64,000 nt of DNA, taken from Fictibacillus phosphorivorans. GTDB taxonomy: Bacteria; Bacillota; Bacilli; Bacillales; Fictibacillaceae. The DNA lies in contig NZ_LRFC01000039.1 of NCBI RefSeq assembly GCF_001619875.1, positions 62,001 to 126,000 on the forward strand. The letters are read 5' to 3'. The position numbers and the translations under genes were made by a program. Below, piece after piece: positions 1 through 8,169 of the stretch. Every line of letters begins with the position of its first letter. Positions within the stretch are counted from its first letter, which is position 1. Under the pieces are notes generated by a model, which did no database searches, was not told where the DNA came from, and saw nothing but the letters and a program-made list of their open reading frames with translations.

Positions 1-345
1 TTAGGCGGATATGTGGCATTTAAATTAAGCCTTTTGTATCCAAACACGTTTGGCAAAGTTATCTTGCAATCCCCTTATGTGCCTGAAAGCCTCATAGAGA
101 CGGTTGAGGCGATCGAACAGATGCAAACCTTAACCATCTACCATTCGATTGGAGACGAAGAAGATCAATTTACAAACCCAGAAGGCATCACGCGTGACTT
201 TTTAACTCCAAATAGGAAGATAAAAAACTTGTTGGATCAATTGGCTCTGGATTATGAATACACAGAGTTTCAAGGAAATCACCTTTGGGTAAACTGGCAA
301 AAAGATTTAGTTCCTGCGTTAATGTTTCTTTACAACAATCACTAA
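1..345 (+). CDS. yjcH: YjcH-type esterase, C-terminal part (cut by window start)
   Basis: The reading frame is open from base 1 and begins LGGYVAFKL, which fits the residues just after the nucleophile elbow of an alpha/beta hydrolase. The catalytic serine would lie off the window. The remainder ends with a GNH segment that could hold the catalytic histidine. Identity as the putative esterase YjcH rests on these features and on position directly upstream of yjcG and yjcF, the order I recall from B. subtilis. Its substrate is unknown. No terminator separates it from yjcG. Confidence 0.7.
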   Translation, partial: LGGYVAFKLSLLYPNTFGKVILQSPYVPESLIETVEAIEQMQTLTIYHSIGDEEDQFTNPEGITRDFLTPNRKIKNLLDQLALDYEYTEFQGNHLWVNWQKDLVPALMFLYNNH

Positions 346-404
346 CTGTGGGAAATAAATAGAATATTTGGTATACTAGTTCAAAAGATGAGGGAGGAAG
401 AATT

Positions 405-920
405 ATGAAATATGGTATTGCTATTTTTCCATCAAAAAATCTACAAGATAAAGTGAATTCCTACCGAAAACGGTATGACCCGCATTATGCCCTTATCGCG
501 CCTCATATAACGCTTAAGGAGCCTTATGAAGCAACTGAAGAAGAACTTCAAGAACAAATCTCATATATTTCTTCTGTCGCAAAAAGCATGGATCCTTTTA
601 CAATTTCAATCAATAAAGTTGGTTCATTTCATCCTGTTAACAATGCCATTTACTTAAAAATCAGCGAAGGTACTGAAATTAAGGCCCTGCATGATCAGCT
701 CTATTCGGGTCCACTCGAACATCAGCAACCTTACAATTTCGTACCTCATCTGACATTGGGGCAAAAACTTTCAGATGAAGAACATTCTGATGTATTAGAA
801 CGTCTGCGCATGATTGATATTGTACATGAAGAAAAAATTGATCGTTTTCAATTGCTGTACCAACTGGATAACGGCTCTTGGACAGTATATGAAACATTTC
901 GACTTGGAAAAGGAGTTTAA
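405..920 (+). CDS. yjcG: 2H-family phosphoesterase YjcG (2'-5' RNA ligase-like)
   Basis: A 171-residue protein with the two H-x-T-L motifs of the 2H phosphoesterase superfamily: PHITL near residue 33 and PHLTL near residue 117. These pairs form the catalytic site in the family. Length agrees with B. subtilis YjcG. A GGGAGGAAG ribosome binding site precedes the ATG. The stop is only five bases before yjcF, whose binding site lies inside the yjcG end, so the two are probably co-transcribed. The physiological substrate is not known; a cyclic phosphodiester or RNA end is inferred from the family. Confidence 0.88.
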   Translation: MKYGIAIFPSKNLQDKVNSYRKRYDPHYALIAPHITLKEPYEATEEELQEQISYISSVAKSMDPFTISINKVGSFHPVNNAIYLKISEGTEIKALHDQLYSGPLEHQQPYNFVPHLTLGQKLSDEEHSDVLERLRMIDIVHEEKIDRFQLLYQLDNGSWTVYETFRLGKGV

Positions 921-925
921 ACAGA

Positions 926-1363
926 TTGATTAAGACATTTACAACGAACGAACATGGCTTTCAAGATGCTCTGGCTGTTAGAAGAGATGTATTTGTTCGT
1001 GAACAGCAAATTGATGAAAGTGAAGAAATTGATGGAAATGAAGATGCATCTCTTCACTTTGTTCTTTACGATAACGGTATTCCCGTAGCAGCAGCCAGGC
1101 TTCGTGAAGTAAATGGTGAAGGAAAAGTGGAACGAGTTTGCGTCCTTTCTTCCTATCGTAAAAAAGGTTTAGGAGAAAAATTGATGAAGGCAATGGAAGA
1201 AACTGCTCTCAAACGATCTTTTTCCAGCACTATATTATATGCACAAACTCAAGCGGAAGACTTTTATAAAAAACTCGGGTATAACACCACTTCTAAAGAA
1301 CCTTTTTTAGATGCCAACATACCTCATGTCGCAATGAAAAAAGTATTGAAGCCGTCAACGTGA
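926..1363 (+). CDS. yjcF: GNAT-family N-acetyltransferase YjcF
   Basis: A 145-residue GNAT acetyltransferase. The acetyl-CoA binding segment reads VCVLSSYRKKGLGEKLM (about residues 72-88), with the R/K-x-x-G-x-G/A pyrophosphate loop. It starts at TTG (926), placed by the AAGGAG that overlaps the end of yjcG. The acceptor substrate is unknown. An inverted repeat covers the last codons and forms the transcription terminator. Confidence 0.87.
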   Translation: MIKTFTTNEHGFQDALAVRRDVFVREQQIDESEEIDGNEDASLHFVLYDNGIPVAAARLREVNGEGKVERVCVLSSYRKKGLGEKLMKAMEETALKRSFSSTILYAQTQAEDFYKKLGYNTTSKEPFLDANIPHVAMKKVLKPST

Positions 1364-1382
1364 CGAATTCAATACTTTTTCG
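1337..1382 (+). terminator. Rho-independent terminator after yjcF
   Basis: AAAAAGTATTGAA and TTCAATACTTTTT form a 13-bp stem around the yjcF stop codon, followed by T residues. Confidence 0.8.
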
Positions 1383-1447
1383 TTTATAAAAAACTATTCT
1401 CGTCAAAACTGTACAGTAATACGTATTTTATGAGGAGACAATGGTTG

Positions 1448-2143
1448 ATGGACATTCATGTTGGACAATTAACGACCGAATTAGTCGTAGGCTTTGTTGC
1501 ACTTTTTTTACTCACGAAAATTCTTGGTAAAACGCAAATCTCTCAAATTACACCTTTCGATTTCATTTCATCTATCTTTTTAGGTGAATTAGTAGGCAAT
1601 GCCATGTATGATGACGAAACTTCAATTTTTGTTATCCTATATGCTATTTTGATTTGGGGAACAATGATTTACGTAGTTGAAATCATCTCACAAAAATTTA
1701 AAGGTACTCGCAAATTTCTTGAGGGAGCACCTACAATAGTTATTCGGAAGGGCATCATTGATCGATACATGCTAAAAAAAAGCAAGCTCGATATTAACCA
1801 GCTACAAAACCTTGTACGACAAAAAGGCTACTTTGGTTTAAGAGAAGTTGAATATGCCATTTTAGAATCAAATGGGTCACTTAGTATCCTGCCAAAATAT
1901 CAATATGGTCCTCCAAACAGACAAGATCTGAACTTGCATAGCCAGCAGCAGCCAGAATTGCCTGTAACATTGATCTTAGATGGCGAACTTAATCACGATA
2001 ATCTTTCAACGGCAGGTATCTCTAAGAAAAAATTAATGGAACAACTTCATAAACATGGTTATTCTTCCGTTGAAGAAGTGGTTTACGCCGAAATGTCAGA
2101 AGGAAAACTATTATTGATGCCTTTTAATGATCAGAAAAAATAA
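1448..2143 (+). CDS. DUF421 (YetF-like) membrane protein
   Basis: About 231 residues. Three hydrophobic segments fill the first 85 residues or so (ELVVGFVALFLL, FISSIFLGELVG, IFVILYAILIWG), followed by a cytoplasmic domain with the family-typical stretches around GAPTIVIRKG and LRQKGYF-like LVRQKGYFGLREVEYA. This is the arrangement of B. subtilis YetF, YdfS and YrbG. ATG 1448 is preferred over ATG 1430 because GAGGAGA lies at 1432-1438, too close to serve the upstream start. The gene converges on and overlaps the next one by 20 bp at their 3' ends. Function unknown; membership of the family is clear. Confidence 0.85.
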   Translation: MDIHVGQLTTELVVGFVALFLLTKILGKTQISQITPFDFISSIFLGELVGNAMYDDETSIFVILYAILIWGTMIYVVEIISQKFKGTRKFLEGAPTIVIRKGIIDRYMLKKSKLDINQLQNLVRQKGYFGLREVEYAILESNGSLSILPKYQYGPPNRQDLNLHSQQQPELPVTLILDGELNHDNLSTAGISKKKLMEQLHKHGYSSVEEVVYAEMSEGKLLLMPFNDQKK

Positions 2144-3029
2144 CTGGCTTTCCTTCCCATATCTTATACATCGCTTTTCCTTCTTCTTTTAGCTGTATAA
2201 AATAGGCTGAAACAGCTGTTCTAAAAAGAGTATACATTCCAATGTTAGCAGGCTGAATGTTGTGTTGTGTTAGCATTTTCGCTATTAGGTTCTCAAAAGA
2301 TATTCCAGACTCTCCAGAATCCACAATGATAGAATGAACTTCATAGGCTATTTTTTCATGAACATCCATATTTGCTTGAAGGACTTCCAGATACTTCTTG
2401 GTGAATTTCCCATGACCAGGAACCATTCCTTCAACATTCATGTTTTTTAATTTTAGTAATGTCTTCTGATTTTCTTTTGCATCTACGATAAAAGGAATCT
2501 TATGTTTTTCTAGTACATCAATTCCTAAGAATGCGTCTGCCGCATAAAGAATGCCTTTATACAGTACTCCATATTGGTTATGACTGTGCCCTTTTAATTC
2601 AATGAATTCAAGTGGAAATGAACTCTTCCAAATTCCTTCTGTGCAGATTTCATCCACCACTATTGAGGGAGCTTCTAAAAATTTATTTCTCATCTCTCTT
2701 AAAGGGGAGTTCCCGTTAAATAAATAGATAGGTTCTAGAATCGGGTTTCTCATGATCGCTTCTTCTAATGAAGGGGCAATCGTATGTATGTTAAAATTTC
2801 TTTGAATATATTGAGCTCCACCAAAATGATCTGCGTGCGCATGCGTAATAAAAAGATGAGTAAGAGGCAGATTCTCACTCTTAAGATGCTGAACCGCTTT
2901 TTTGGCAGCAGATGGTTCTAAACCTGCATCAATCAACATCCCCTTGTTTTTATCTTCATTTACAATATAACCTATATTTACAGCGCTATTAAAATAATAG
3001 CACCCGGCTGCTATCTCTTGAAATTCCAT
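2124..3029 (-). CDS. Metallo-beta-lactamase-fold hydrolase
   Basis: 301 residues. The metal-binding motif THAHADH gives His63, His65, Asp67 and His68, and later PGHGKF and GHSHNQYG supply further ligands, as in glyoxalase II-like hydrolases. A C-terminal helical region of about 90 residues follows, resembling the winged-helix tail found in many of these enzymes. The start at 3029 has GGGAGTG seven bases upstream; the in-frame ATG at 3044 overlaps that site. It is a single-gene unit facing the upstream DUF421 gene. The substrate cannot be read from the sequence. Confidence 0.85.
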   Translation of the reverse strand: MEFQEIAAGCYYFNSAVNIGYIVNEDKNKGMLIDAGLEPSAAKKAVQHLKSENLPLTHLFITHAHADHFGGAQYIQRNFNIHTIAPSLEEAIMRNPILEPIYLFNGNSPLREMRNKFLEAPSIVVDEICTEGIWKSSFPLEFIELKGHSHNQYGVLYKGILYAADAFLGIDVLEKHKIPFIVDAKENQKTLLKLKNMNVEGMVPGHGKFTKKYLEVLQANMDVHEKIAYEVHSIIVDSGESGISFENLIAKMLTQHNIQPANIGMYTLFRTAVSAYFIQLKEEGKAMYKIWEGKPVIFSDH

Positions 3030-3150
3030 ATTTAACACTCCCATTCATTCATAAAAAAACTAGGCTGCAATTTTTTAGTACTGTAAGGAATGCAGTCAGC
3101 CAGTAACAAAAGTCAACTGCTTCAGCAGCAACTATGTTTGTTGATAGATC

Positions 3151-3180
3151 AAAAAAAAAGAAACCTACTAAATGGTTTCG
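3151..3180 (-). terminator. Terminator of the small gene at 3168-3395
   Basis: On the minus strand GAAACC and GGTTTC form a stem followed by nine T residues. It overlaps the last codons of the gene. Confidence 0.75.
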
Positions 3181-3395
3181 TTTAAAAATAATCCTTTTCC
3201 TTCTATTTCACTAAGAATTTGATCAAACCGTCTCTGTTTTTCTATGTCTAGCTTCTTACTGTGATTAAATGTATGAACATTGTTATTTTGAATAGGAGGT
3301 ACATACGATACGACCGGTAGACCTTGTTCTGGTTTTTCCATTCGACTAGCATATTGCATTCGCTGAATCGGTATATACGGTAAAATATATCCCAT
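3168..3395 (-). CDS. Small hypothetical protein, MGYILPYIP N-terminus
   Basis: A 75-residue protein starting MGYILPYIPIQRMQYA with a charged C-terminal half (KKLDIEKQRRFDQILSEIEGKG) likely to be helical. The start at 3395 is chosen because AAAGGAG is well spaced before it, whereas the ATG at 3404 abuts the site. It has its own terminator. I have seen similar MGYILP openings in small Bacillus proteins but know no function. Location next to probable spore-surface genes is the only context. Confidence 0.65.
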   Translation of the reverse strand: MGYILPYIPIQRMQYASRMEKPEQGLPVVSYVPPIQNNNVHTFNHSKKLDIEKQRRFDQILSEIEGKGLFLNETI

Positions 3396-3458
3396 ATGCA
3401 ACATCTCCTTTTATCATCTATTCTGTTATTACATACCCTTATCCTTCTAATGGATATC

Positions 3459-3489
3459 AAAAAAAGAACACTCTTGATCAAGAGTGCTC
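3459..3489 (-). terminator. Terminator of the Ser-rich gene
   Basis: Minus strand GAGCACTCTTGATCAAGAGTGTTC forms a self-complementary hairpin followed by TTTTTTT. Confidence 0.85.
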
Positions 3490-3510
3490 AAATAAAACAC
3501 GTTGGATTGC

Positions 3511-3783
3511 TTATTCCCACGGGTCATAAAAACAGCCGTGGTTCGAGCTTGAGCTAGAACTAGAACTAGAAGAAGATTCATGATGTTTATGACTTGATGA
3601 AGATTCATGCTTTTTATGACTGGATTCATGTCTTGAACTTGAACTTGAACTAGAGCTAGAGCTAGAAGATTCACAATGATTCTTCTTCTCATGTATTATT
3701 ACTTTATCTGCTTTGATGATCACTTTATCAGCATAAATTTTCTTCCTTTTCTTCTTCTTTTTACAAAAATAACAATCTTCCAT
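3511..3783 (-). CDS. Ser/His/Lys-rich low-complexity protein, probable spore surface
   Basis: 90 residues in three parts: a basic N-terminus with CYFCKK and a lysine run, a short segment KVIIKADKVIIHE (duplicated KVII), then two runs of 11-12 serines separated by HESSHKKHE-like units, ending NHGCFYDPWE. The polyserine runs use mixed serine codons, mainly AGT/TCA and AGC/TCT. CGAGGAGG precedes the ATG. Composition resembles highly modified spore coat proteins such as CotG or CotB only in general character; no homologue was recognised. It sits at the edge of the presumed coat block. Confidence 0.72.
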   Translation of the reverse strand: MEDCYFCKKKKKRKKIYADKVIIKADKVIIHEKKNHCESSSSSSSSSSSSRHESSHKKHESSSSHKHHESSSSSSSSSSSNHGCFYDPWE

Positions 3784-3845
3784 GTTTCAACCTCCTCGTA
3801 TAGTACATCTTATGCATGTCTATCGAGTTGGTTATAGGCATCTCA

Positions 3846-4736
3846 CTAAAAATTGATTGCTATATGGTTTACAGCTTTAGCTCGATAATTTTGTTTATTA
3901 AAATATACAAAGGCTTCCACCGTAATATTTTTATCTATACTGCTTTTAAAAGGAATCTGGAAATCATCCAGCGAAAGCTTATCACCGCTGTTGAATTTTG
4001 TTTCACGCAGGGGGCAGATCCACATCTCTCCACGTTCTTTTGCTTTTTCTGCCCATTCATTATCCATAAACATCCAGATGGATTGTAGCATTTCATCTTG
4101 TGAAGGAGAAGTAATTAATGAGACAATCTTTCCCTTTAAGGCACAAGTTTCAGCAGGTTGGAACCGAAAGCAGATATAGGGGTTCTCTAATGTTTCTGTT
4201 CCTATATTCTCAAGATAAAATGAGCCTCGCACAAAACCATTTTTATCTTTTGTATAAATAACCGAATAATCGAAATAGCTCATACAATTCAAGCCTAGCT
4301 TTTTCATTGGTTCAGACTTAGAATCCTCCTGTGGAAATTCTTCAAAAACAGGCTCAGATGTTCGATTAATATTTATTCGTTTTTCCATACTTTTAATACG
4401 CTGCTGATAAAGATCGATTTGCTGATCCTTATCATTTATTTCGTCTTGAATACTTTTTAATAATTCTTCGTAACCTTGAATACGTTTTTCCATTTCATGT
4501 TCTTCTAATCGATTCAGCTTTTTTGTAAGCTCCTCTACGTGAGTGCGTAGGTTCTGAAGCTCTTTTTCCTTTTCTTCGATTTGTTGAAGGAAGTTATCCT
4601 TATTTGTTTCATTCTCTAACCGTTCGATGGTTTCCTCAGCAAAGACTAGCTTTTTTTCTAAATCTAGTGCTTTTTCTTTATAATATTCTACCCTTGATAT
4701 GAGCCGCTCATAGCTTAATTTATCCTTTGTCCCCAT
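3846..4736 (-). CDS. Coiled-coil protein with C-terminal beta-rich domain
   Basis: 296 residues. Residues of roughly 10-130 are an uninterrupted charged coiled coil (many E/K/L heptads such as EEKEKELQNLRTHVEEL), then an acidic linker, then a globular domain from about residue 150 with CMSYFDYSVIY, ENIGTETLENPYICFRF and several W/aromatic strands. No signal peptide or membrane segment. The start at 4736 has a GGGGGAAG site that overlaps the alternative ATG at 4754. The family was not recognised. Its neighbours suggest a spore assembly role, which is inference. Confidence 0.72.
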   Translation of the reverse strand: MGTKDKLSYERLISRVEYYKEKALDLEKKLVFAEETIERLENETNKDNFLQQIEEKEKELQNLRTHVEELTKKLNRLEEHEMEKRIQGYEELLKSIQDEINDKDQQIDLYQQRIKSMEKRININRTSEPVFEEFPQEDSKSEPMKKLGLNCMSYFDYSVIYTKDKNGFVRGSFYLENIGTETLENPYICFRFQPAETCALKGKIVSLITSPSQDEMLQSIWMFMDNEWAEKAKERGEMWICPLRETKFNSGDKLSLDDFQIPFKSSIDKNITVEAFVYFNKQNYRAKAVNHIAINF

Positions 4737-4815
4737 GCATCTTCCCCCTTGCAAATTAGGCTCTTTCCTTATTGTATGTAACCCCTATCCAATCGTTCAC
4801 TTTTTTTTCTCTAAC

Positions 4816-4850
4816 AAAAAGGACCAACTGGTTTCCCAGCGGTCCTTTTT
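4816..4850. terminator. Terminator between the coiled-coil and Cys-containing genes
   Basis: AAAAAGGACC and GGTCCTTTTT form a stem with A and T tracts on both sides. On the minus strand it lies just downstream of the gene ending at 4871. Confidence 0.8.
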
Positions 4851-4870
4851 ACTCTTCAGATCTTTTGTAT

Positions 4871-6019
4871 TTAATGGTGCTGCAAGCAATTTTCAACAGA
4901 AATTTCACCGTTATCAACTGTGACAGTTCCTGTTGTAAATACTTTCTTGCCATGTGAATTAATCAATTCAACCTCGAACAAACTGCCATTTGGAGTGTCA
5001 ACTAGAGCTAAATTAAAGTCAAGTTTTTCTCCTTTTTTATGATGGTTATTAATTTTTCCTTTTCCGGAAATCGTTAATTTCTTTCCACCCATGAATTTAT
5101 CGCAGCATAATGACTCTTGGTTAAATTCTGTTGCTGTAAAACTAAAGTCTCTTTCACCATCAGATGTGTCAGTATCATTAAAGTTCAGCAAGAATTTACT
5201 GTTAACTAACTGGAAATTCGGACAAATATCAACTAATATTGATGCACGGCCAGTTTCAGTTGCCCCACTTGACTCGCTAGTTAATCCGCTTGCCTCTCCT
5301 TCTGCTTTGCACACACAATCGGGCCTGGGAAATATGTCAGGGCATTGTTCCGGGAACGTTACCGTCGGGCACATTTCATTTATCGTTTCTTCTGCTTCTA
5401 AATCATTTTCACGAGGTGAACAGAATTTAGCTAATACCTCTAGTTTTACTTCAGCTTCAACTTGGATGTCGACGCAGAAAGTAATATCTAATGGAAAAGA
5501 TCTAGGTGCTGGACTGTTCAACAAAACAGTACCAGATGGCACACGGGCTAAGATTTTTGTAATACGGCAGAATAGGTCTGTTCCGTCTGGAAAGCACAGT
5601 ACAAAAGATTCAAATACAGAAGCGTTTACCAATAGTTCTGTTACTTCTTCTCCGTTTCGGTCCACAACTTTCACCTTAATATCAGTTGTAAACAGGAGTT
5701 CAACTAGCTGTGCATCTGCAAACCCACCGTTAAGTGCAACGGTTACATCTCTCTTTTCTCCTACTTGTTCGCATAGAAAATGTTCAGCACATTCATCATG
5801 TGTTTCGTTTGAAAGCGGGAATGCTGGTGGTGTTTTAGGTACTTTTGTAATGATTCTTAACGGGCGACGTCTAGGATCATCTAAAGCATCTTCTATTTTT
5901 GCAATTTGTTCAGGAGTAAAAGAAACAGTTTTTCTTACGCTTAGTGCATCCGTCACCCAGTCGTAAACTTTCTGTACGCGGATACACTCATCCTGCAAGT
6001 GTTTATGATTGTTTCCCAT
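4871..6019 (-). CDS. Multidomain Cys-containing protein, probable spore coat component
   Basis: 382 residues, start set by AAAGGAAGGG before ATG 6019. The N-terminus carries ECIRVQKVYDWV, a motif I associate with proteins of spore-forming Firmicutes (from memory, not checked). A beta-rich middle (about residues 75-230) includes CEQVGEKRDVTVAL and ITFCVDIQVEAEVKLEV. A linker with CPTVTF, CPDIF and CVCKAE follows, then a C-terminal beta domain of about 130 residues ending ENCLQHH. No signal peptide, consistent with assembly from the mother-cell cytoplasm. Divergent from the operon at 6140. Confidence 0.72.
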   Translation of the reverse strand: MGNNHKHLQDECIRVQKVYDWVTDALSVRKTVSFTPEQIAKIEDALDDPRRRPLRIITKVPKTPPAFPLSNETHDECAEHFLCEQVGEKRDVTVALNGGFADAQLVELLFTTDIKVKVVDRNGEEVTELLVNASVFESFVLCFPDGTDLFCRITKILARVPSGTVLLNSPAPRSFPLDITFCVDIQVEAEVKLEVLAKFCSPRENDLEAEETINEMCPTVTFPEQCPDIFPRPDCVCKAEGEASGLTSESSGATETGRASILVDICPNFQLVNSKFLLNFNDTDTSDGERDFSFTATEFNQESLCCDKFMGGKKLTISGKGKINNHHKKGEKLDFNLALVDTPNGSLFEVELINSHGKKVFTTGTVTVDNGEISVENCLQHH

Positions 6020-6139
6020 TGTTTCCCTTCCTTTCCTCATCATGATCTGAAGATTCCATACATACTATGGGAATAGAGTGGGTTATGACACAAGTACGAC
6101 TGCCTATTTTTATAGACAACAGTTCAGGGAGGAACCAAT

Positions 6140-7171
6140 ATGAAAACATTGTGGTATAACAATCATAAAGTATGTGATGTGACACCATTAGAATATGAAG
6201 CTATCAGTCTGTTATTACCGTATTGGGGGTTGCGGATTTCTGAAGAAGGTAAAGAAATTTCAGGTGCTCTCTCCACATTTATGTTAGGAATCCATGGCCT
6301 AACACAACAAAAAGTGAAAGAGCTTAATCAACTTTTACATCATACCGGAATTACAATTACTACGGATGATCGTGAAAAATGTGATCAGAGGTTTTATGTG
6401 GATTTTCACGAGAACCATCCCATGCCTTTAGCATTAAAAACGCCTGATCAAAAACTTTATTATCTCAATCCAGCTACAAATCTACGGTCTACTGTTCAGA
6501 CCGCCATTCATAAAGGAATAACATTAAAAAGAAAGGACGGTCCACTGTTTCTAGCTGTTCAACCATCATTTGATAAACAAGCCACAGAATGGATTAGTTA
6601 TTTAATTATTCAAACATTCTTGAGATCACATTTTGAAGCATTAACTTCTATTTCAGAGTCTACCTATATAACATGTGTTGAAAAGGTATTGGATAAAATA
6701 AATGACCGCTTTGCATCTATTCAACTTACAGATTATAAAACAAAGACTGCAAACGTTTCAGCAGCTACTCCTGATTCTGACACAGTTACAACTTCATCCA
6801 TTGGTAGAGAAACAAATGAACATGAGCAAAAAATGGTGAATCAGCCAAATAGCAAAAAGGTATTAGGACAAAAAATAGCTGTTCCACAAATCAGGCAATT
6901 TTCTGCATCTGGTTCGTTAATAACAAATGATGTTCCTAAGCCTTATGATCCTGGCTTGTTAAACAACAGAAAATCGAAGCCATTTAATCCTTTTAATTCT
7001 GCCATACAAAATAAATCTCGACCGATACATCCATTCAGCCAAAGTCAATCCGACTCACATAAAACATCAGTCATCAGTCCATTTCATTCAAAAGAGCACA
7101 CTTCGTCTTTAAATCGAGAATATACTAGCGATGACACCAAGTTATTCAAACAGAGGAGAGATGGAAAGTGA
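6140..7171 (+). CDS. Unknown protein with Pro-Phe-rich tail
   Basis: 343 residues preceded by GGGAGGAA. The N-terminal 200 residues look globular and are not recognised; one notable stretch is GPLFLAVQPSFDKQATEWIS. The C-terminal 130 residues are low complexity, rich in Ser/Thr/Asn, with recurring P-F motifs (KPFNPF, RPIHPF, ISPFHS). The next gene begins inside its stop codon, so the two are translationally coupled. Its location between coat-like genes suggests spore morphogenesis, but no function can be read. Confidence 0.75.
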   Translation: MKTLWYNNHKVCDVTPLEYEAISLLLPYWGLRISEEGKEISGALSTFMLGIHGLTQQKVKELNQLLHHTGITITTDDREKCDQRFYVDFHENHPMPLALKTPDQKLYYLNPATNLRSTVQTAIHKGITLKRKDGPLFLAVQPSFDKQATEWISYLIIQTFLRSHFEALTSISESTYITCVEKVLDKINDRFASIQLTDYKTKTANVSAATPDSDTVTTSSIGRETNEHEQKMVNQPNSKKVLGQKIAVPQIRQFSASGSLITNDVPKPYDPGLLNNRKSKPFNPFNSAIQNKSRPIHPFSQSQSDSHKTSVISPFHSKEHTSSLNREYTSDDTKLFKQRRDGK

Positions 7172-7320
7172 ATAAGGATGATGTTCAGCAACTTTTTAAT
7201 GAAATTAAAGCTAATAAATCTAAAGCTTCTGCAAAAAACAAAACTCTTTTTAGCCAGCAAGTAAAAAAAGGCTGCAGCTCCTGTGGAAAAGTAAAGTGGA
7301 AACCAAATAAGAATAATTAA
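7168..7320 (+). CDS. 50-residue protein with C-x-x-C motif, coupled to upstream gene
   Basis: GTG start overlaps the upstream TGA as GTGA, with GAGGAGAG seven bases before. The product is basic: NKDDVQQLFNEIKANK helix, a KAS/KNK linker, then VKKGCSSCGKVKWKPNKNN. CSSC could bind metal or form a disulfide. A terminator follows directly, so 6140-7320 is a complete two-gene operon. Confidence 0.65.
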   Translation: MNKDDVQQLFNEIKANKSKASAKNKTLFSQQVKKGCSSCGKVKWKPNKNN

Positions 7321-7321
7321 G

Positions 7322-7347
7322 AAAGCTGCGATTGTGCGGCTTTTTTT
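7322..7347 (+). terminator. Terminator of the 6140-7320 operon
   Basis: AAAGCTGC and GCGGCTTT form a stem (one G-T pair) with a run of seven T. Confidence 0.8.
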
Positions 7348-7487
7348 ATTTGCAGTAAAAAAATTTAACTATAAATAGCCTTTTTATAAAGAAACATGAT
7401 TGCTGCCGTTACCTTTCTCTCCATCTTTTCATCTAATGTAATATCGAGAGGACAACCTACCCGGAAAATAAAGGGGGTGTAAGATGT

Positions 7488-7910
7488 ATGTTAAGAAGAA
7501 GGAATACACATCATGATTGGAATAAACATCATGATTGTCACTGTAATAAGGAACATGATTGGAATAAACATCATGATTGTCACTGTAATAAAAAACATGA
7601 TTGGAATAAACATCATGATTGTCACTGTAATAAAAAACATGACTGGAATAAACATCATGATTGCCACTGTAATAAAAAACATGACTGGAATAAACATCAT
7701 GATTGTCACTGTAATAAAAAGCATGATTGGAATAAACATCATGATTGCCACTGTAATAAAAAACATGACTCTTGGAAACCAAAAACACTGTTTACTAAAT
7801 GTGGGGAAAATCATCACCATTGTGAAAAAGAATGTCATTGTGAATCTATAGAATGTGTTGAAATTTTATGTGTCATTAAAGATAAGGATTGTCCTTGGTG
7901 CGGAAGATAA
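7488..7910 (+). CDS. Tandem-repeat His/Cys/Trp-rich protein, probable spore coat
   Basis: 140 residues. After MLRRRNTH come six copies of a 14-residue unit HDWNKHHDCHCNKK (the first ends KE), then a unique tail with HHHCEKECHCESIECVEILCVIK and CPWCGR. Each unit carries four His, two Cys, two Asp and one Trp, a composition suited to metal binding or cross-linking. AAGGGGGTG precedes the ATG. No signal peptide. By organisation it resembles repeat coat proteins such as CotG, but the unit is different and no homologue was recognised. Other frames are also open across the repeat because its 42-bp period is divisible by three; codon use and the tail support this frame. Confidence 0.85.
   Translation: MLRRRNTHHDWNKHHDCHCNKEHDWNKHHDCHCNKKHDWNKHHDCHCNKKHDWNKHHDCHCNKKHDWNKHHDCHCNKKHDWNKHHDCHCNKKHDSWKPKTLFTKCGENHHHCEKECHCESIECVEILCVIKDKDCPWCGR
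7512..7763 (+). repeat. Six 42-bp tandem repeats inside the His/Cys-rich gene
   Basis: Units begin CATGATTGGAATAAACATCA. Copies differ almost only at synonymous sites (TGT/TGC, GAT/GAC, AAA/AAG) plus one GAA for AAA in the first unit. Confidence 0.95.
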
Positions 7911-7973
7911 CGAAATGACAAATACGATAACATTTACAGTGAGAAATCACTTTGTCTAGTCACTAACCAATTT

Positions 7974-7997
7974 AAAAAGAGCCTTGAGCTCTTTTTA
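7974..7997 (+). terminator. Terminator after the repeat-protein gene
   Basis: AAAAAGAGC and GCTCTTTTT stem with a short loop. Confidence 0.85.
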
Positions 7998-8169
7998 TTT
8001 TGTTTGATTTTATGCATTCACAAGCTTAATAAAAATGAAAAAGATTGTACTAAAAAAAGGCTAAAGACATGGATAATTCGCCGTCTCAATTCAAGTGAAA
8101 ATGCATCTTCTATATAAGGGAGCAAGATGAATCTGCTTCCGAAATACCTAAATAATAGGAGGAAAATAA

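Noticed and set aside
5091-5966. 291-residue ORF on the plus strand
   Set aside because: It is antisense to the 4871-6019 gene, has a Ser/Thr-rich shadow composition and no ribosome binding site.
7512-7763. Possible CRISPR array
   Set aside because: Units are contiguous with no variable spacers, and they encode a protein repeat.
7429-7851. Long open frames on both strands across the 42-bp repeats
   Set aside because: The repeat length is a multiple of three and lacks stops in several frames, so these are shadows. The +7488 frame has a ribosome binding site and a non-repeat Cys/His tail.
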